A stretch of DNA of 64,000 nt, taken from assembly GCA_021030905.1 (NCBI GenBank), contig JAGFMI010000005.1:930001-994000 (forward strand), read 5' to 3'. Positions within the stretch are counted from its first letter, which is position 1. Every line of letters starts with the position of its first letter. Shown here piece after piece: positions 53,386 to 64,000 of the stretch. This DNA comes from Pyrenula massariospora. Taxonomy: Eukaryota > Ascomycota > Eurotiomycetes > Pyrenulales > Pyrenulaceae. The position numbers and the translations under genes are program-made. Below the pieces are notes generated by a model, which saw only the letters and a list, made by a program, of their open reading frames with translations, ran no database searches and was not told the DNA's origin.

Positions 53386-53988
53386 TTAATCAATGCCGTG
53401 CTCTTTCTTGAGCTTCTCCAAGTTCTCCTGCCTCTCCGCTAAGTCGGCGTGTGCTCTCATCATCTTCTCCGGTTGGTGATACAGCACTAATTTCTTTATT
53501 AGCCTTGCAAGAAAACCTCCATTAGTCGGTAAAGACCGCTTACCAACGAGGTATCGATTCTGAAAGTTAAAACCGTTGAGCTTGTCGCACGCCTGTTTGG
53601 CGTCTGTCACGTCGTCATAGACTACGAAGACAGTGCCTTTGGTATTTGGAGCGGTACCTTGGCGGATTTGTCTGAGAAGACGTGGGGGTCAGCATAGAAC
53701 AACAAAAAGAATAAAGCCATAAGGCGTAAGGGAAGAGGATTCGATCTATGTATGTAGAGTAAAGGAAGGGTTCGAGTTGGGTGAAGCGTAGGGTGAGGTA
53801 GGAGAGTGAAAGGCTCGGAGATGCAGGGGCGGGATAGCTTTGTGGGGTGAGAGAAAGCGGAATTCTAGAGAATAGCGATGTCCATACCGGATACTTCCAA
53901 ACTTCCCAAAGAGATCGAAAAGCTCCTCGGTAGTGACATTGTAGCTGAGGTTTTTGACAAAGAGGATCCTGGTTACGGCGGTAGGCAT
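53386..53988 (-). CDS. SF3B6: Splicing factor 3B subunit 6 (SF3b14/p14)
   Basis: Three exons: 53888-53988, 53544-53671, 53386-53486; introns 53672-53887 (216 nt) and 53487-53543 (57 nt); 109 residues. The U2 snRNP protein contacts the branch-point adenosine and SF3B1. The RRM is complete: RNP2 ILFVKNLS, the FGSIRQIRQG turn made across intron 1, and RNP1 region TKGTVFVVYDD. The motif NRYLVVLYHQPEKM, formed across intron 2, is family-specific. The end LEKLKKEHGID is typical. Intron 2 is stop-free and divisible by three, so retention would insert 19 residues into the conserved LVVLYH junction. Intron 1 is about four times longer than most introns in this window. Confidence 0.93.
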
Positions 53989-54778
53989 GGTCAGCGAGGG
54001 TTCGCACTACTTGGAGATTGGACAGGAGAGAGGTAACGGTGCAGGATTTGAAATTGCACTGAGGTAGGCGAAGACTAATAGTAGGAATCATTTTTACTAG
54101 TAATTGCTAGTAACAAGTGATCTTGAGCAGGTGGCCGAACCTGTTTGTTCCCTCTGCGCTCTTCCGACTCATCTCTTCGGTCACCAGAAGGTCTCTTTCT
54201 CTCACAAAGCTCCCACGTCCAGGAAAATGCCTAGAATGACTACGGATAAAGGTCAAGCTTCCTCCTCTTATTGCTATGGCTTTCGTTTACTTCCTCTGTA
54301 TTCTCGTCGGTCGTCGTAGTCGCAGAACGGATATAGATAATCAACGTAAAGATTCAGGAGGTTTTTGCGCTGTAGGTTTAGCCAGGCAGTCTAGAGTTTC
54401 TTCGAAAAAGCTCTATTGTTGCTAATTAGTGTGAATAAGAAGACAGACAAAGGATGGAGCTTGAGTGATATGGTAGTCTTTATGAAATGCTGCATAATAT
54501 CAAGTACGGTAGTCCCTTCGCTCCTCTTGCGCAGAACGATGCCGCACTTCGTCCCCGCGCCGGGTCCCAGCAATTCATCGCAAAGCATTGACAACAACCC
54601 TCACTCGCTTTTTAGGCTTCTTGCAGTTGATAAAGCATGCCTGGTGTCCGATTTTGGACTTTAGTCACTCTATCGAGTGATGAATGACCTTGCCAACGCT
54701 GCCGGCACCTGACAATTCGTGTGCCGTCGCGAACGTTTCTCGGAGGTTGACTCGAGCAACGACCACAAGCACACCACA
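53989..54778. other. Divergent promoter region, SF3B6 / JHD1
   Basis: 790 bp between start codons. No gene was recognised. Confidence 0.5.
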
Positions 54779-57700
54779 ATGCCGACCGCAGGTTATACCT
54801 TTCCAAAGCACTATTTTGAGCGTCCTCCTCGCTATAACACTCCTCCTCCTCCGTCTCGCGACCTCATCGAACGTTTCCACAACCCTCCTCCTTTTCCCGA
54901 ACCCCAATCGTACTCCAGTCACAACAATGGCACTTTCAATAGCTCCTACAGCTACTCTCCACAAGGCCTTGGAGTCTCATTTCATGGACAGAACACACAA
55001 CCTCAAGATTGGAACTCCGCGAATAATTACATGTTCGCACCTCCAAGCCCCTACGTTACAAGCGCACACGACAATGTAAATGGTACCTCATCAGGAGACT
55101 TCGGCCGGAAAGTTCGCGGCCATACTCGTTCAGGGTCAAACATAGAGATTCTAGCCAATGTTGCTCTAAGTCCAGACACTTACGAGTCACCGCAAATGAA
55201 GTATGCGTGGCCAAGCCGTCATCCTCACACCTACAGCGAGTCTGTTGCTGCAGAGCGGCCAGCGAAGAGGGCTCGGTCAGAGAAGCTACATTCTCCTATT
55301 GTCGGAAGAACAGAATCTCGGCCGGCGACGAGCTATGTGACCGATCCAAGCACAACCGTCGAAGAAGCGCAGCTCTTGCTGAATCTAATGAATCCTTCCA
55401 AATTTCCGTCGAGCCATGAGACCCCTCTCTCCAACCCAAACGCGCCAAATCCTACGTATGTCACTACACCCACCGCATCACCTACACCGCCTCGGACACG
55501 GTCCATAACTGGGTCTGGGCTTAATGTCGATAGCTCTAAAACACCTCCCGTCGTCGACGGCGTTGCGCCCCAGTCGTCTCTCCCTCTTGAACATGTCGAG
55601 CCCACGTCTCAGCTCGACGGAGCAAGATCGCCAAGTACAGAAGCAGCTACGGAGGAAGCACGTGATAGACCCCTGGTCTCTAGCAGACCAGAGGCGGAGG
55701 GGAAGGGGATTGAAGAGGCGGACAATGAACAATTCGTCGTTGCAGAAGAGCCGGCCATACTCCTCCCTCAATCAGAAGACCTTGGTACTGAGGCGTCTCC
55801 TGTTCATGAATCAGGCTCTGAGAAGGATATTGCTAAACCTCCTAAGCGCAAAGCACCTGCCCAGGCTTCTCAAGCGCTGTGTGAAGGCTGCAAACAGGCT
55901 CAGATCACAGTCGCCGGTGAAGACCAAGATTTCAATTCCTGGATTGGCTGTGATGCCTGCAAAAAATGGTATCATTACGCCTGTGCCGGATTCGATACTC
56001 AACAGGAAGTTCGAGCAGTTGACAAATTCTTCTGTAAGGACTGCGAAGCGGAACATGGCCCGACAACATATGTCCGAAAGTCGTCACGTGCGAGAACCGC
56101 GATCGATTATGCTGGATTGAATCAAGGCATGGTACAATCTTCTGCAGACACCCCTGATCACAGCTACATTGCACCAATCAAGGAAGGAAAAATTACATTC
56201 TTGCCAGATAATTTTCCTCGGATGAAACCTGAGAATGTGACGGCCGAATACTTTGAAAAGTCGCCTCACGGTATGCCAAGGCCCATTGTGGTTCCTGCTG
56301 AATGGAATCCTCGACCGGGCACCGCCACGCAAGGCGTGCTCGACGAAGAAGACGAGCTAGTGGAATTCATGTCGGATGATCAGGATGAGGTCGACGAGAA
56401 CGCCGAGCTCGAATTGATTTCCGATGATGGCCAAGATGGTCTCGATATGGTTATGCCGAAAGGTCTCACCGTTCGAAAGGTTTCAGAGCTCTACGGTCCT
56501 GAAGAGAAGCTTGACGTGATTGACGTTAAATCCCAACAAGCTGACAAACGATGGACCTTATCAAAATGGGCAGACTATTACGAGAGCACAGGAGAAAAGC
56601 CTGTCCGGAATGTAATCAGCTTAGAAATCTCCCAAAGCAGGCTAGGTAGGCTTATCCGGCGGCCGAAGATTGTTCGCGATCTCGATCTCCAGGACGCTGT
56701 ATGGCCGGAAGATCTGCAAGCTATGGGTCAGTATCCAAAGGTGCAGTTCTACTGCCTCATGTCTGTTGCCGATTGTTTTACAGACTTCCATATTGACTTC
56801 GGAGGATCATCTGTTTACTACCACATTTTGAAAGGCAAAAAGACTTTCTTCTTCATTCCTCCTAAAGAGGCTTACCTGAAGAAATATGCAGACTGGTGCA
56901 AATCTCCAACTCAGAACACCACTTTCTTGGGAAGCGAGACCGGAGAATGTATGAGAGTTGATCTCTCGGAGGGTGATACCATGCTTATCCCGGCCGGTTG
57001 GATTCACGCCGTCTGGACTCCCGAGGATAGCCTAGTAATTGGCGGCAATTTTCTGACACGCATGAATTACGAAATGCAGATTAAGGTAAACCAGATTGAA
57101 AAGGACACTAAGATTGCGCTGAAATTCCGTTATCCATTCTTTCAAAAGATCAATTGGTATGCTGCTATCAAGTATATCCAGGAAGATCCAATTCCAGAAG
57201 ATCTAGTAGACCGCTTCTTTGAAGATGAAAGGTACGAGTTCTCCCGCGAGCGAAATATCTACGATGAGGTCGATGGTCGCGAAGACGCTACTCCTGGCTC
57301 TCACTTTTACAATGCTCGCTACTACTCCCAAAAAGAAGTTGAGGGATGGCCGACACTTCGAGATTTTCTCTATAGGACAGCACGAATTGCAGCGGGTCTT
57401 CTCACAGATGGCCTTACCGCTGATACGAAGAGATCGGTAGCAAGATCGGTGCCAAAAACCTTCGGTGACCCTATGCAACTCATCAAAACGTTTGCCATGT
57501 GGTGCGCATGGAAGAAGGGCAATGTCAAGCCTCCTGCATGGGTTCGTGAAGATACAAAACCAGTCATTAAGGACAAGCCCAAAAAGGCAGAACCAACACG
57601 TGTGCCTGGCGAGCGACAGTCTTCTCGTGTTCAATCACTACAGCAAGAGGCAAAACTTAAGGCGAGTACGCCTGACGCCGATGAAGACGATGATAGCAGG

Positions 57701-59355
57701 GCTAAGACCAATGCCCCTAAGCCATCCGGACTAGGTCCACGCCGGGTGGCTTGTGATGCGTGTCGAAAGCGCCGAATTCGATGCAGACATAAGGATGAAG
57801 AAGAAGCACCGTCTAAATCACCCGAAGTACCTAGAGTCGAAATACCCAAGATGGAAATCGCTGACACTTCAATCCGCGTGGCTCAACCAATTATGACGCT
57901 TAGTGGATACGATGGACCCAGCTCTCCTCAAAGCAAGGAAACATGGACCCTGATTAAAGACTCCACTTACCCTCCTCTATCAGGTCAAGACCCTATCACA
58001 ATAGCTCCAGCTACACCAAGTGGCCAATATGCTTCGGCTTCGGGAACAATGGTGTCCACTTCGACTGGAAAGAAGGGAAGGCCTAAAGCCTGCGAGGACT
58101 GTCGCAAAAGCAAGGTAAGTTTGGGCAGTAATGCTATAGTAGTCATAGGTAGACTGATTATTTCAAGCGACGCTGCGTACATGATGAAAATGGCCAATTA
58201 GACCCGGTAAAGGCAGCAGAGCCCGCAAAACCCCGTGGTTCTGCTACGAATAAACGGCCTCCTCGGATGAGCGGTGACATGAGCCCGCCTCCTAAGAAAG
58301 TCAAGCGCAACTCAGATACTGCACGCCGACCTTCTGGCCACCAAATGAGCTTGGTTGAGAGTGCTCGCTCTGCGCTTGCTGAAACTCCTCTCGCCTCGCA
58401 GTCTACCCCGGAACAGGATGCAGAATTTGAAGCTCTCCTTGATCCAGCTTTGCGGAACTTCATATCTGCACCACAAGACACCCCGATGGCCAATTCTGAT
58501 GTACCTGAATTGCCTGGATACACTCCCGCCGCAAATTCCCCTGGCTATAAGTCTGCGAAGAGCTATCCTTCATTAGAGCACACATTAAACGAACCGCTTC
58601 CGCCTGGAGATAACTCTACTGAAGATGCTTCGCCAAACATATTTTCTCAATCGAAACCTAGCTTCCAAGTCGACGGTGCATCTCACGCTCCGAACCTTCT
58701 GTCGAGCGGCGACATGCCTATAGATCCTATGCTCCAGGCCTTATCCTCGGTTGATGTTACCCCAGCCGTAGATGCACCTGCGGCATCTCAGACTAAGTCA
58801 ACCTCTGCAACAGATAACGCTCCTCAAGCTCCTTCACATCAGACAGCGCCCAACCTGACTCTCCACACCGAAATGTCCTCTAATTCGATGGTTTCCCCTC
58901 CGATTTCCCTTTTGAACGACTCACCAGACCCTGACACCATCACCGCTCCCGATCCCACGGAGATCACAAAGTCTATTGAGGTTGCTCCAGATGCTGTTTC
59001 CGAGCAAGCGCATACTCTACATACTCCAAATTCAACCTCACGACACTCATCCCGCCAGCCCAAAACTGTTGCCGTCACCACCCATGAGGCAAACGCAGGG
59101 CTTGTAGCATCGGGGCCGGGCTCTGGTATTTCAAAGAGGACAACGAGCTCACAATCTCCGACACTAGTGGGTGGAAAGTCAAACGAGAGCAAGCGACCTG
59201 GTTCCAGGGGGAGCGCGATGGGAATGTCGGGAAGTCCTGGAAGAGCGTCAAGGGTAAGCTCTGGGGAGATTGAGGGGATTGACCCGGAAAATATGAAGGT
59301 TATACGAGCGTTGCAGGAGTCTGAGTTTGGGCTCCGAAGGAGAGGTAGGCTATAA
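54779..59355 (+). CDS. JHD1: PHD/JmjC histone demethylase of the Jhd1 (KDM2) type
   Basis: Two exons, 54779-58114 and 58168-59355, with a 53-nt intron; 1,507 residues. Disordered N-terminus, PHD finger (Cys368 to about 425; CEGCKQ, WIGCDACKKWYHYACAGF, FCKDC), then the JmjC domain from about 610. Iron ligands HID (His671, Asp673) and His743 (GWIHAV), with the KGKKTFFFIPP strand, look intact, so 2-oxoglutarate-dependent demethylation (H3K36me1/2 in this family) is expected. After the JmjC helical region two Cys blocks occur, CDACRKRRIRCRH (992 on) and CEDCRKSKRRCVH (1105 on, crossing the intron), each like half of a fungal Zn2Cys6 cluster. The last 390 residues are disordered. Start MPTAGYTFPKHYF is the first ATG. 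Confidence 0.9.
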
Positions 59356-60481
59356 CAAGGGTGTTGTAAATGGAACAAGATCTTGGAATGAGAGATGTGA
59401 AGCTGATAAGAGATGATGAGAAATGAAGATCGGTAGTTTGGAAGACGCAGTTACGAGTGGTGTCTTTTTCTTTGTCTTTTGCTGGCAAATTATTGAGCTC
59501 CCAGTCGATATCCTTCAGAACGGTATCGCGCTATCATCCAGGAGTCAAGGAAAGAAAAGGGCGGGTCCTTGTCAACTTTCATCTTTCTCCAATTTCGGGC
59601 GTTCGGCGAAGCGGTGCGCTTTGACAGAATACGGTCCTTTAGATGGGCCCAACACAAACGAGTCGAGGGAGGGTGGGCTGCCGTCTACGCTGATCGATTT
59701 TGAGCCTTAAGAGCGGGCACTTTCTGGCGCCCCAATCGCGCATATCTCGAGTACCTTGAGGTAGTTTTGCACATGCAAATAAGATATCTTGTTTTCGTTT
59801 ACGTCTATGCGCGCTTCTCCCAAGTAGAAAGAAGGCTGGATTTGTGCCCCCTTGCCAAGGCGTGTCTTGTTGAATTAATTGATTCAACCTCCACAGCGGA
59901 CGGACTATCACAGCCTTACTTCCTCAATATATTCCCTCCCACCAAAAACCACTTATACACGTACGCCAAATCCCCCAATCCCCCAACCAAACCCACCTCG
60001 CACCTCGCTCAAAAACATGTGACACGCCCACACCACACCCTAGCCACTACCCGAAACGGCAAACGCAAGACCCCTGAAACCTGTGTCCGCGTCAACCACG
60101 CCCACGCCGTATTAGGCAATGGCTGGATTGCCGCGGCCGATGACAAAGCGCTGCGAGGGCGTGGATGGGGAAGGCGTGTTTCCTGGAATGGGAAGTGGAG
60201 GGCGTTTTTTTTCTATGCATGGATTGGGTTGGGTTAGATGTGCCTCAACGCTGCGGCGTGAGGTCTGAGCACCAGCGCCGCTGTGGCGAGAGGGGGGAGG
60301 GTTGTTCGATTTGGAAGACGGCGGTTTTGGTCAGGGTGGGTGGGTTGGATGCTCGCGGTTGGGGATTTGGGGGGTGAAGTTTTGAGACTTGAAGATGTTC
60401 ACTGGACATTGCCGTTTATGGATGTTAAATTGTGGACTTTGTCAATCGAGTAAGATCCAGCTGCTTCGCCAGCGGAATATC
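59356..60481. other. Intergenic, convergent 3' ends of JHD1 and ENT genes
   Basis: 1.1 kb. A 156-codon plus-strand frame (59767-60237) has odd composition (C-rich then G-rich DNA) and no motif, so I leave it uncalled. Confidence 0.45.
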
Positions 60482-61923
60482 CTACAGTCCGCCTATGAAG
60501 AAGCTCAATAGACTGCCCACGCTTAAACCACTGACGAGGCAAAGCCCCATGAACGCGCCTGCTGCCTCCTGCTCTTCTGCTGCCACCCAGTCGCCCGCTC
60601 CCATCATGCACTCGCTCCCCAAATATCCGCTGCTTAAACCGAACAGCAATTGAACGACGAAGTAGAATGCGTCGCTTTTAATAATAGCACCACGTCCACG
60701 GATGTTGCACAGCATATATAGCGGAATAAAGATAAGGCGGGCGAGGGCGAGGGCAAAAAGCGCAAAGGGGTAGTGCGTTAGCGATATTGCCTTATACAGA
60801 GTCGATAGCCTCCCGAGGAGGTCGCCAGTGTTCCACACGAGAAAAGCAAAGGGGATGAAGATGGCCGGGGCGAAGATACCGCCAGTGTTGACCGAGAGGA
60901 TGTTGGTAGTGTACACAGGGAAGATCATGGTGATGCCGAAGCAGAAGAATACAGCGAGGGAAAAGAAGCGAAGCTTTGTAAACAGGGTCCAAAATCCGAC
61001 TGGCCGCCGAGCGGGGGCAGTGTCTGGAATAGTAGCGTTGTGTCCTTCGGACGGAAGTGAATCGGTGGACTTTGGGAGAGTGGCTATGTGGACGCTGCTA
61101 CGGCGGCGAAGGAGGTAGACGAATGACACGAGTGCAAGGACTGAGACTGTGGTTGCTGTAAGGAAGAAGGTAAGTGCAGATGTTGACGAACCCTCTGAGG
61201 CGGAAGTGGCCGCTGCAGAGACGATTTCTGCGATACATGGAAGAACGCCTGCCACTGCTTGTCCTGTCATTATGGCCTGCGTATATTCGCTTCTCCCAAA
61301 ACCAGGAACGTATGCGAAGAGACCGTTTTGTATTAGCCCAGTTGCAGCGCTTGCGAAAAAGACCATCACAAGCATGAAGCCAAAGTATACGCCCGCTGGT
61401 GTCTTAACCCGAGTCGAAATGGCCAGGAGTGTAAAGCAGATGATGTTGATGGTTAGCGACGTTAGGATCCGTTTTGGATATGAGGCATTCTTCTGCATGT
61501 TCTGAAGGATGATCATCGATCCTAAGTTCGCGACTGTCGACACCGAGAGCTGAGCAGACTGAAAATTGTCAAGTATCCATTTCGATGTCTCAAATCGATC
61601 TTGAAAGTAGGGGGCTGCCGCGAGAAACATGTTCCTATCCACATTTTAGCAAAGCTCGGAAATGAAGAGCGTCATCCTCACCATGCCCATAGCATGGCAA
61701 TCCCTAGCATGCAGAAGATGCCGTACTCAATCCATGAAAATGTAGTCACCTCTGATCCAACAACGGAGCTTTCTTGGGAGATGTCCTCGTGAATGGAGTC
61801 TTCTGAATCTCTTCGGTGGCCATTCTCCAAAGGCTCGTAATGCTTCCTCCGAGTGAAGAGGTTGCGTATGCGGTCCATTCTTCCCAGGTCTTGAAGTTCA
61901 AGCTCGGGAGCTATAGCAGGCAT
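60482..61923 (-). CDS. Equilibrative nucleoside transporter (ENT, Fun26-like)
   Basis: Two exons, 61682-61923 and 60482-61634, with a 47-nt intron (GTGAGG donor, TTGCTAAAATG branch-like, GATAG acceptor); 464 residues. An acidic soluble N-terminus of about 60 residues leads to the first helix FSWIEYGIFCMLGIAMLWAWN; MLWAWNMFLAAAPYFQDRF is the family's signature, joined over the intron. About ten more helices follow, ending SVGSLLSFFIGGL. Conserved ENT parts include FASAATGLIQNGLFAYV, SEYTQAIMTGQAVAGVLP and the closing SEVMM-like YLGSECMMGA loop. It moves nucleosides along their gradient; the yeast relative Fun26 acts at the vacuole. The location here is not known. Confidence 0.9.
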
Positions 61924-62895
61924 AGATCCAGGGCCTCATGGCCTGGTAGATATTCTTAAGGAACAGACATTGGTAAGGAAAGTGCCCTCTACAAAGAAGA
62001 CTTGACCGCTTGCGTAAGCTTGCAGAAGGCACCGGCGAAGGATTGTTTGCTTGTGGCCGCCAAAAAGTCCTTCCATGATGCTTCTTCCCGGCGCATGAAT
62101 CGACGCCAAGGCTCCCGATCTGCGGCGGATGATCAACATAGGGTCATGTCCCTCGTGTCTCTCCCGCTGGCTATCCGTCGACTATCATAGCCGACCCTAA
62201 GTTAATGCTCCCGTTCTCTTCTTGACGTCTTCTTGCAGGCTGACCAGGCCCACACCCAGTCTTTGCGTAGGCGGTATCAAATGACCAACTTGAGCGAGGC
62301 CTCGGGCATCACGTGCTGGCCTCGTGAGTTGTTCCAACTTCAAAAGGTCTGCAACAAAAGACCAACAACGTTCACCGAGATTCCAAACAACCACCAATAA
62401 GTCGCCAAAATTCATCGTCGGCTCTATGCCGTGGATAATCGAGAGGTTACAGATCGCAAGTCATTTTTCTACAAGCACGAAGTTGTCTCCCAAACCACTG
62501 TTTAGCTTGCATCAAATGCATCTACTACTCTTCTACCACAACAAGTCGTGGCCCCATCATGACGGTATGTTTTGCGCGGTGCCCGTCTGTCTCGAGATGA
62601 ATCGCACAAAAATCGATCGGCGTTCAATCGTAGTAGATTATTTAACCTTGCCAGTGTGTTCCAAGAAATAACACAGCCGTCAGTCTTTTGGTGAGTATTC
62701 TGCGTGTCTGACGAGTCGGTGTTGGCTGTGGGATCAGAACGTCTTATGGTTTGTTGGTGTTGTCCTCCTGACTTGCAATGCCACACCAAACCACCATCAC
62801 AATAAATGAAACGATGATTGCTCATATTTCCATCTCTACCACAATTCCTATTCTTCCCGGCTCAAGTATGCTTCTTGCAATCCTGTACCCTAAAC
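61924..62895. other. Divergent promoter region, ENT / DLEK-repeat gene
   Basis: 972 bp without a supported gene. Several short open frames lack motifs. Confidence 0.5.
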
Positions 62896-63285
62896 ATGGT
62901 TTCCTCAACCGTTTCATGGGTAGGCGGTATCCTCTTAATCGTCTTTGTTCTCGTCGTCCTTCTGTATCTCATCTGGCCAAGTAGCATGCGCTCTGCCCTC
63001 ATCACAAGTTGCATCTGCTGCCGCAGGCGGCCCAGGAATCGTTCTATTCCCGATGACGACAGCCAGAAGATAACGATGGTGGATCACGAAAAGGACCTGG
63101 AGAAGCAGGACCTGGAGAAGCAGGACCTGGAGAAGCACGATCTGGAAAAAGGGGATCTTGAAAGGCAGAACACCGATTCCTCGGATTGGAGCGAAGGGAC
63201 GCTTCAAGACATCGATATCACAACGCCTCCGCCAGCGGCTATTGCTGAGCCGAAAGCAGGCCCGGCGTCGCGCCCTTGGATTTAA
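62896..63285 (+). CDS. Small single-pass membrane protein with DLEK repeats
   Basis: 129 residues if the ATG at 62896 is used (MVSSTVSWVGG); the frame also opens 26 codons earlier. One strong helix, VGGILLIVFVLVVLLYLIW, is followed by a Cys/Arg patch CICCRRRPRNR, which could be palmitoylated. Then come five DLEK/DLER pentads (DLEKQ, DLEKQ, DLEKH, DLEKG, DLERQ) from a 15-bp tandem repeat. The tail is acidic and Pro-rich. I do not recognise the family; it may be lineage-specific. The hydrophobic helix and in-frame repeats argue for coding. Confidence 0.55.
   Translation: MVSSTVSWVGGILLIVFVLVVLLYLIWPSSMRSALITSCICCRRRPRNRSIPDDDSQKITMVDHEKDLEKQDLEKQDLEKHDLEKGDLERQNTDSSDWSEGTLQDIDITTPPPAAIAEPKAGPASRPWI
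63092..63161 (+). repeat. 15-bp tandem repeat, unit GACCTGGAGAAGCAG
   Basis: About four and a half units, the first three nearly perfect and the rest diverged. The 15-bp period keeps the reading frame and codes the DLEK pentads. Confidence 0.85.
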
Positions 63286-63851
63286 ACGACCGGCAACAGC
63301 TTAACAAAGACCCCTACATGAGCGTTTGATACGACATCTTAATCATCGACTATCTTCTCCAGTCTGCGAAATTTCATCATATCCGGCGGTCAACTGTCAA
63401 GCTTCTTCTCCTACGGACCCGGTTTCCTCTTTTCTTGAAGTTCAAAGCTAATGCATGATGCCAATTCTCTAACCAAGGAGGATGTCAAATTTCTGTTCAG
63501 GAACTCTCCGTAAGGGAACTACAGTTGTACTATATGAGGATAGCTCTTACAGAGCAAATATCCGTGGAGGCGATGCTCAATGCTGGAATATCTCTCATGG
63601 TCTAATGGCTGAATGCTGGATCAAAAGCGTCCTTGATTTATCAATGAAAATAGAAATATGCAGAGAATTTTCACGCTAATGGTTTCTTATGATCATTGCC
63701 TCTCAAAGGGCATTGAGATTTCGTACTCTGGTACACATTGCTTGGGGAAGCCTACAATTCTGATCTCCTCTCATCAGAATCCCTCTCAACATTGCAAGCG
63801 CTTTCTCATCAAGTCTCTACTTCATAGGAATCCACTAGCTGATTGAAAAGC
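63286..63851. other. Intergenic, convergent 3' ends, AT-rich
   Basis: 566 bp with only short open frames. No gene was seen. Confidence 0.55.
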
Positions 63852-63998
63852 TCAACTCTTTTCCACCACGGCCTGCAATCCAGGTCCTTCTCCACCCGCC
63901 TCGTCTGGTGCATCAGCCATCTCCTCGACATTCCCTCTTTGCGCCCGGTTCTCTTCCTCTAGCCTCTCCAGCTGCTTCTGCCCTTCTTCCGTCGTCGC
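63852..63998 (-). CDS. C-terminal end of a gene cut off by the window
   Basis: The minus strand is open from the window edge to a TGA at 63852-63854. It codes for 48 residues with a charged helix (TEEGQKQLERLEEENRAQRG) followed by an acidic, Gly-rich end (MADAPDEAGG then LQAVVEKS). The composition looks coding, but no domain can be named from this piece. Confidence 0.5.
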   Translation of the reverse strand, partial: ATTEEGQKQLERLEEENRAQRGNVEEMADAPDEAGGEGPGLQAVVEKS

Positions 63999-64000
63999 AT

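Noticed and set aside
59767-60237. Plus-strand open frame of 156 codons between JHD1 and ENT
   Set aside because: No motif, C-rich then G-rich DNA, and no supporting splice or promoter signals; left uncalled but not excluded.

Overview
The window is nuclear DNA of a filamentous ascomycete (Pezizomycotina). The evidence is short introns of mostly 47-70 nt with GT/AG ends and CTAAC-like branch sites, genes on both strands with no operons, and filamentous-fungal families such as a Jhd1-type JmjC/PHD demethylase, an NpgA-like phosphopantetheinyl transferase, a GIG1 protein and the family databases call 'hoxa13'. The class cannot be settled from the sequence. I found no transposon, viral relic, rRNA, tRNA or CRISPR array. 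The region reads as an ordinary housekeeping stretch.

Layout. 1-12.6 kb: cut-off peroxisomal carrier (+), NUP82 (-), nuclear cap-binding subunit CBC2 (+), PLP-synthase glutaminase (-), phosphopantetheinyl transferase (+), APC/C subunit CDC27 (-), ER-targeting factor SND2 (+). 13.3-29.4 kb: a 1,451-residue helical-repeat membrane protein (-), the ER ubiquitin ligase DOA10 (+), a J-like NFKBIL1 protein (-), NAD-glutamate dehydrogenase (+). 30.5-36.1 kb: a small basic protein (+), a single-pass membrane protein (-), a CxxC proline-rich protein (-), with wide spacers and one diverged tandem duplication. 37.7-45 kb: arginyl-tRNA synthetase (-), cytochrome b5 reductase (-), GIG1 (+), ADE2 (-). 45-47.3 kb: a gene-poor stretch with possible Gcn4/CpcA sites upstream of ADE2. 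47.3-64 kb: TFIIIC triple-barrel subunit (-), VPS62 (+), STIMATE-like protein (+), SF3B6 (-), JHD1 (+), equilibrative nucleoside transporter (-), a small TM protein with DLEK repeats (+) and the tail of a cut-off gene (-).

Working together. There is no single pathway. Themes recur: RNA processing and nuclear export (CBC2, NUP82, SF3B6), ER targeting and quality control (SND2, DOA10, CBR1), cofactor, purine and nitrogen metabolism (PLP glutaminase, PPTase, ADE2, GDH2), and chromatin or transcription (JHD1, TFIIIC). Many neighbours are divergent pairs sharing 0.15-1 kb promoters.

Most distinctive points: three proposed microexons at gene ends (7-nt last exon of arginyl-tRNA synthetase, 5-nt first exon of CBR1, 4-nt first exon of VPS62); two stop-free, length-3n introns (CBR1, SF3B6); the long YG(T/S/P)-punctuated helical repeat protein; and a C-rich-to-G-rich change along the coding strand of five genes. 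All exon joins were inferred by eye from splice signals and protein continuity. I saw no convincing wholly new system.
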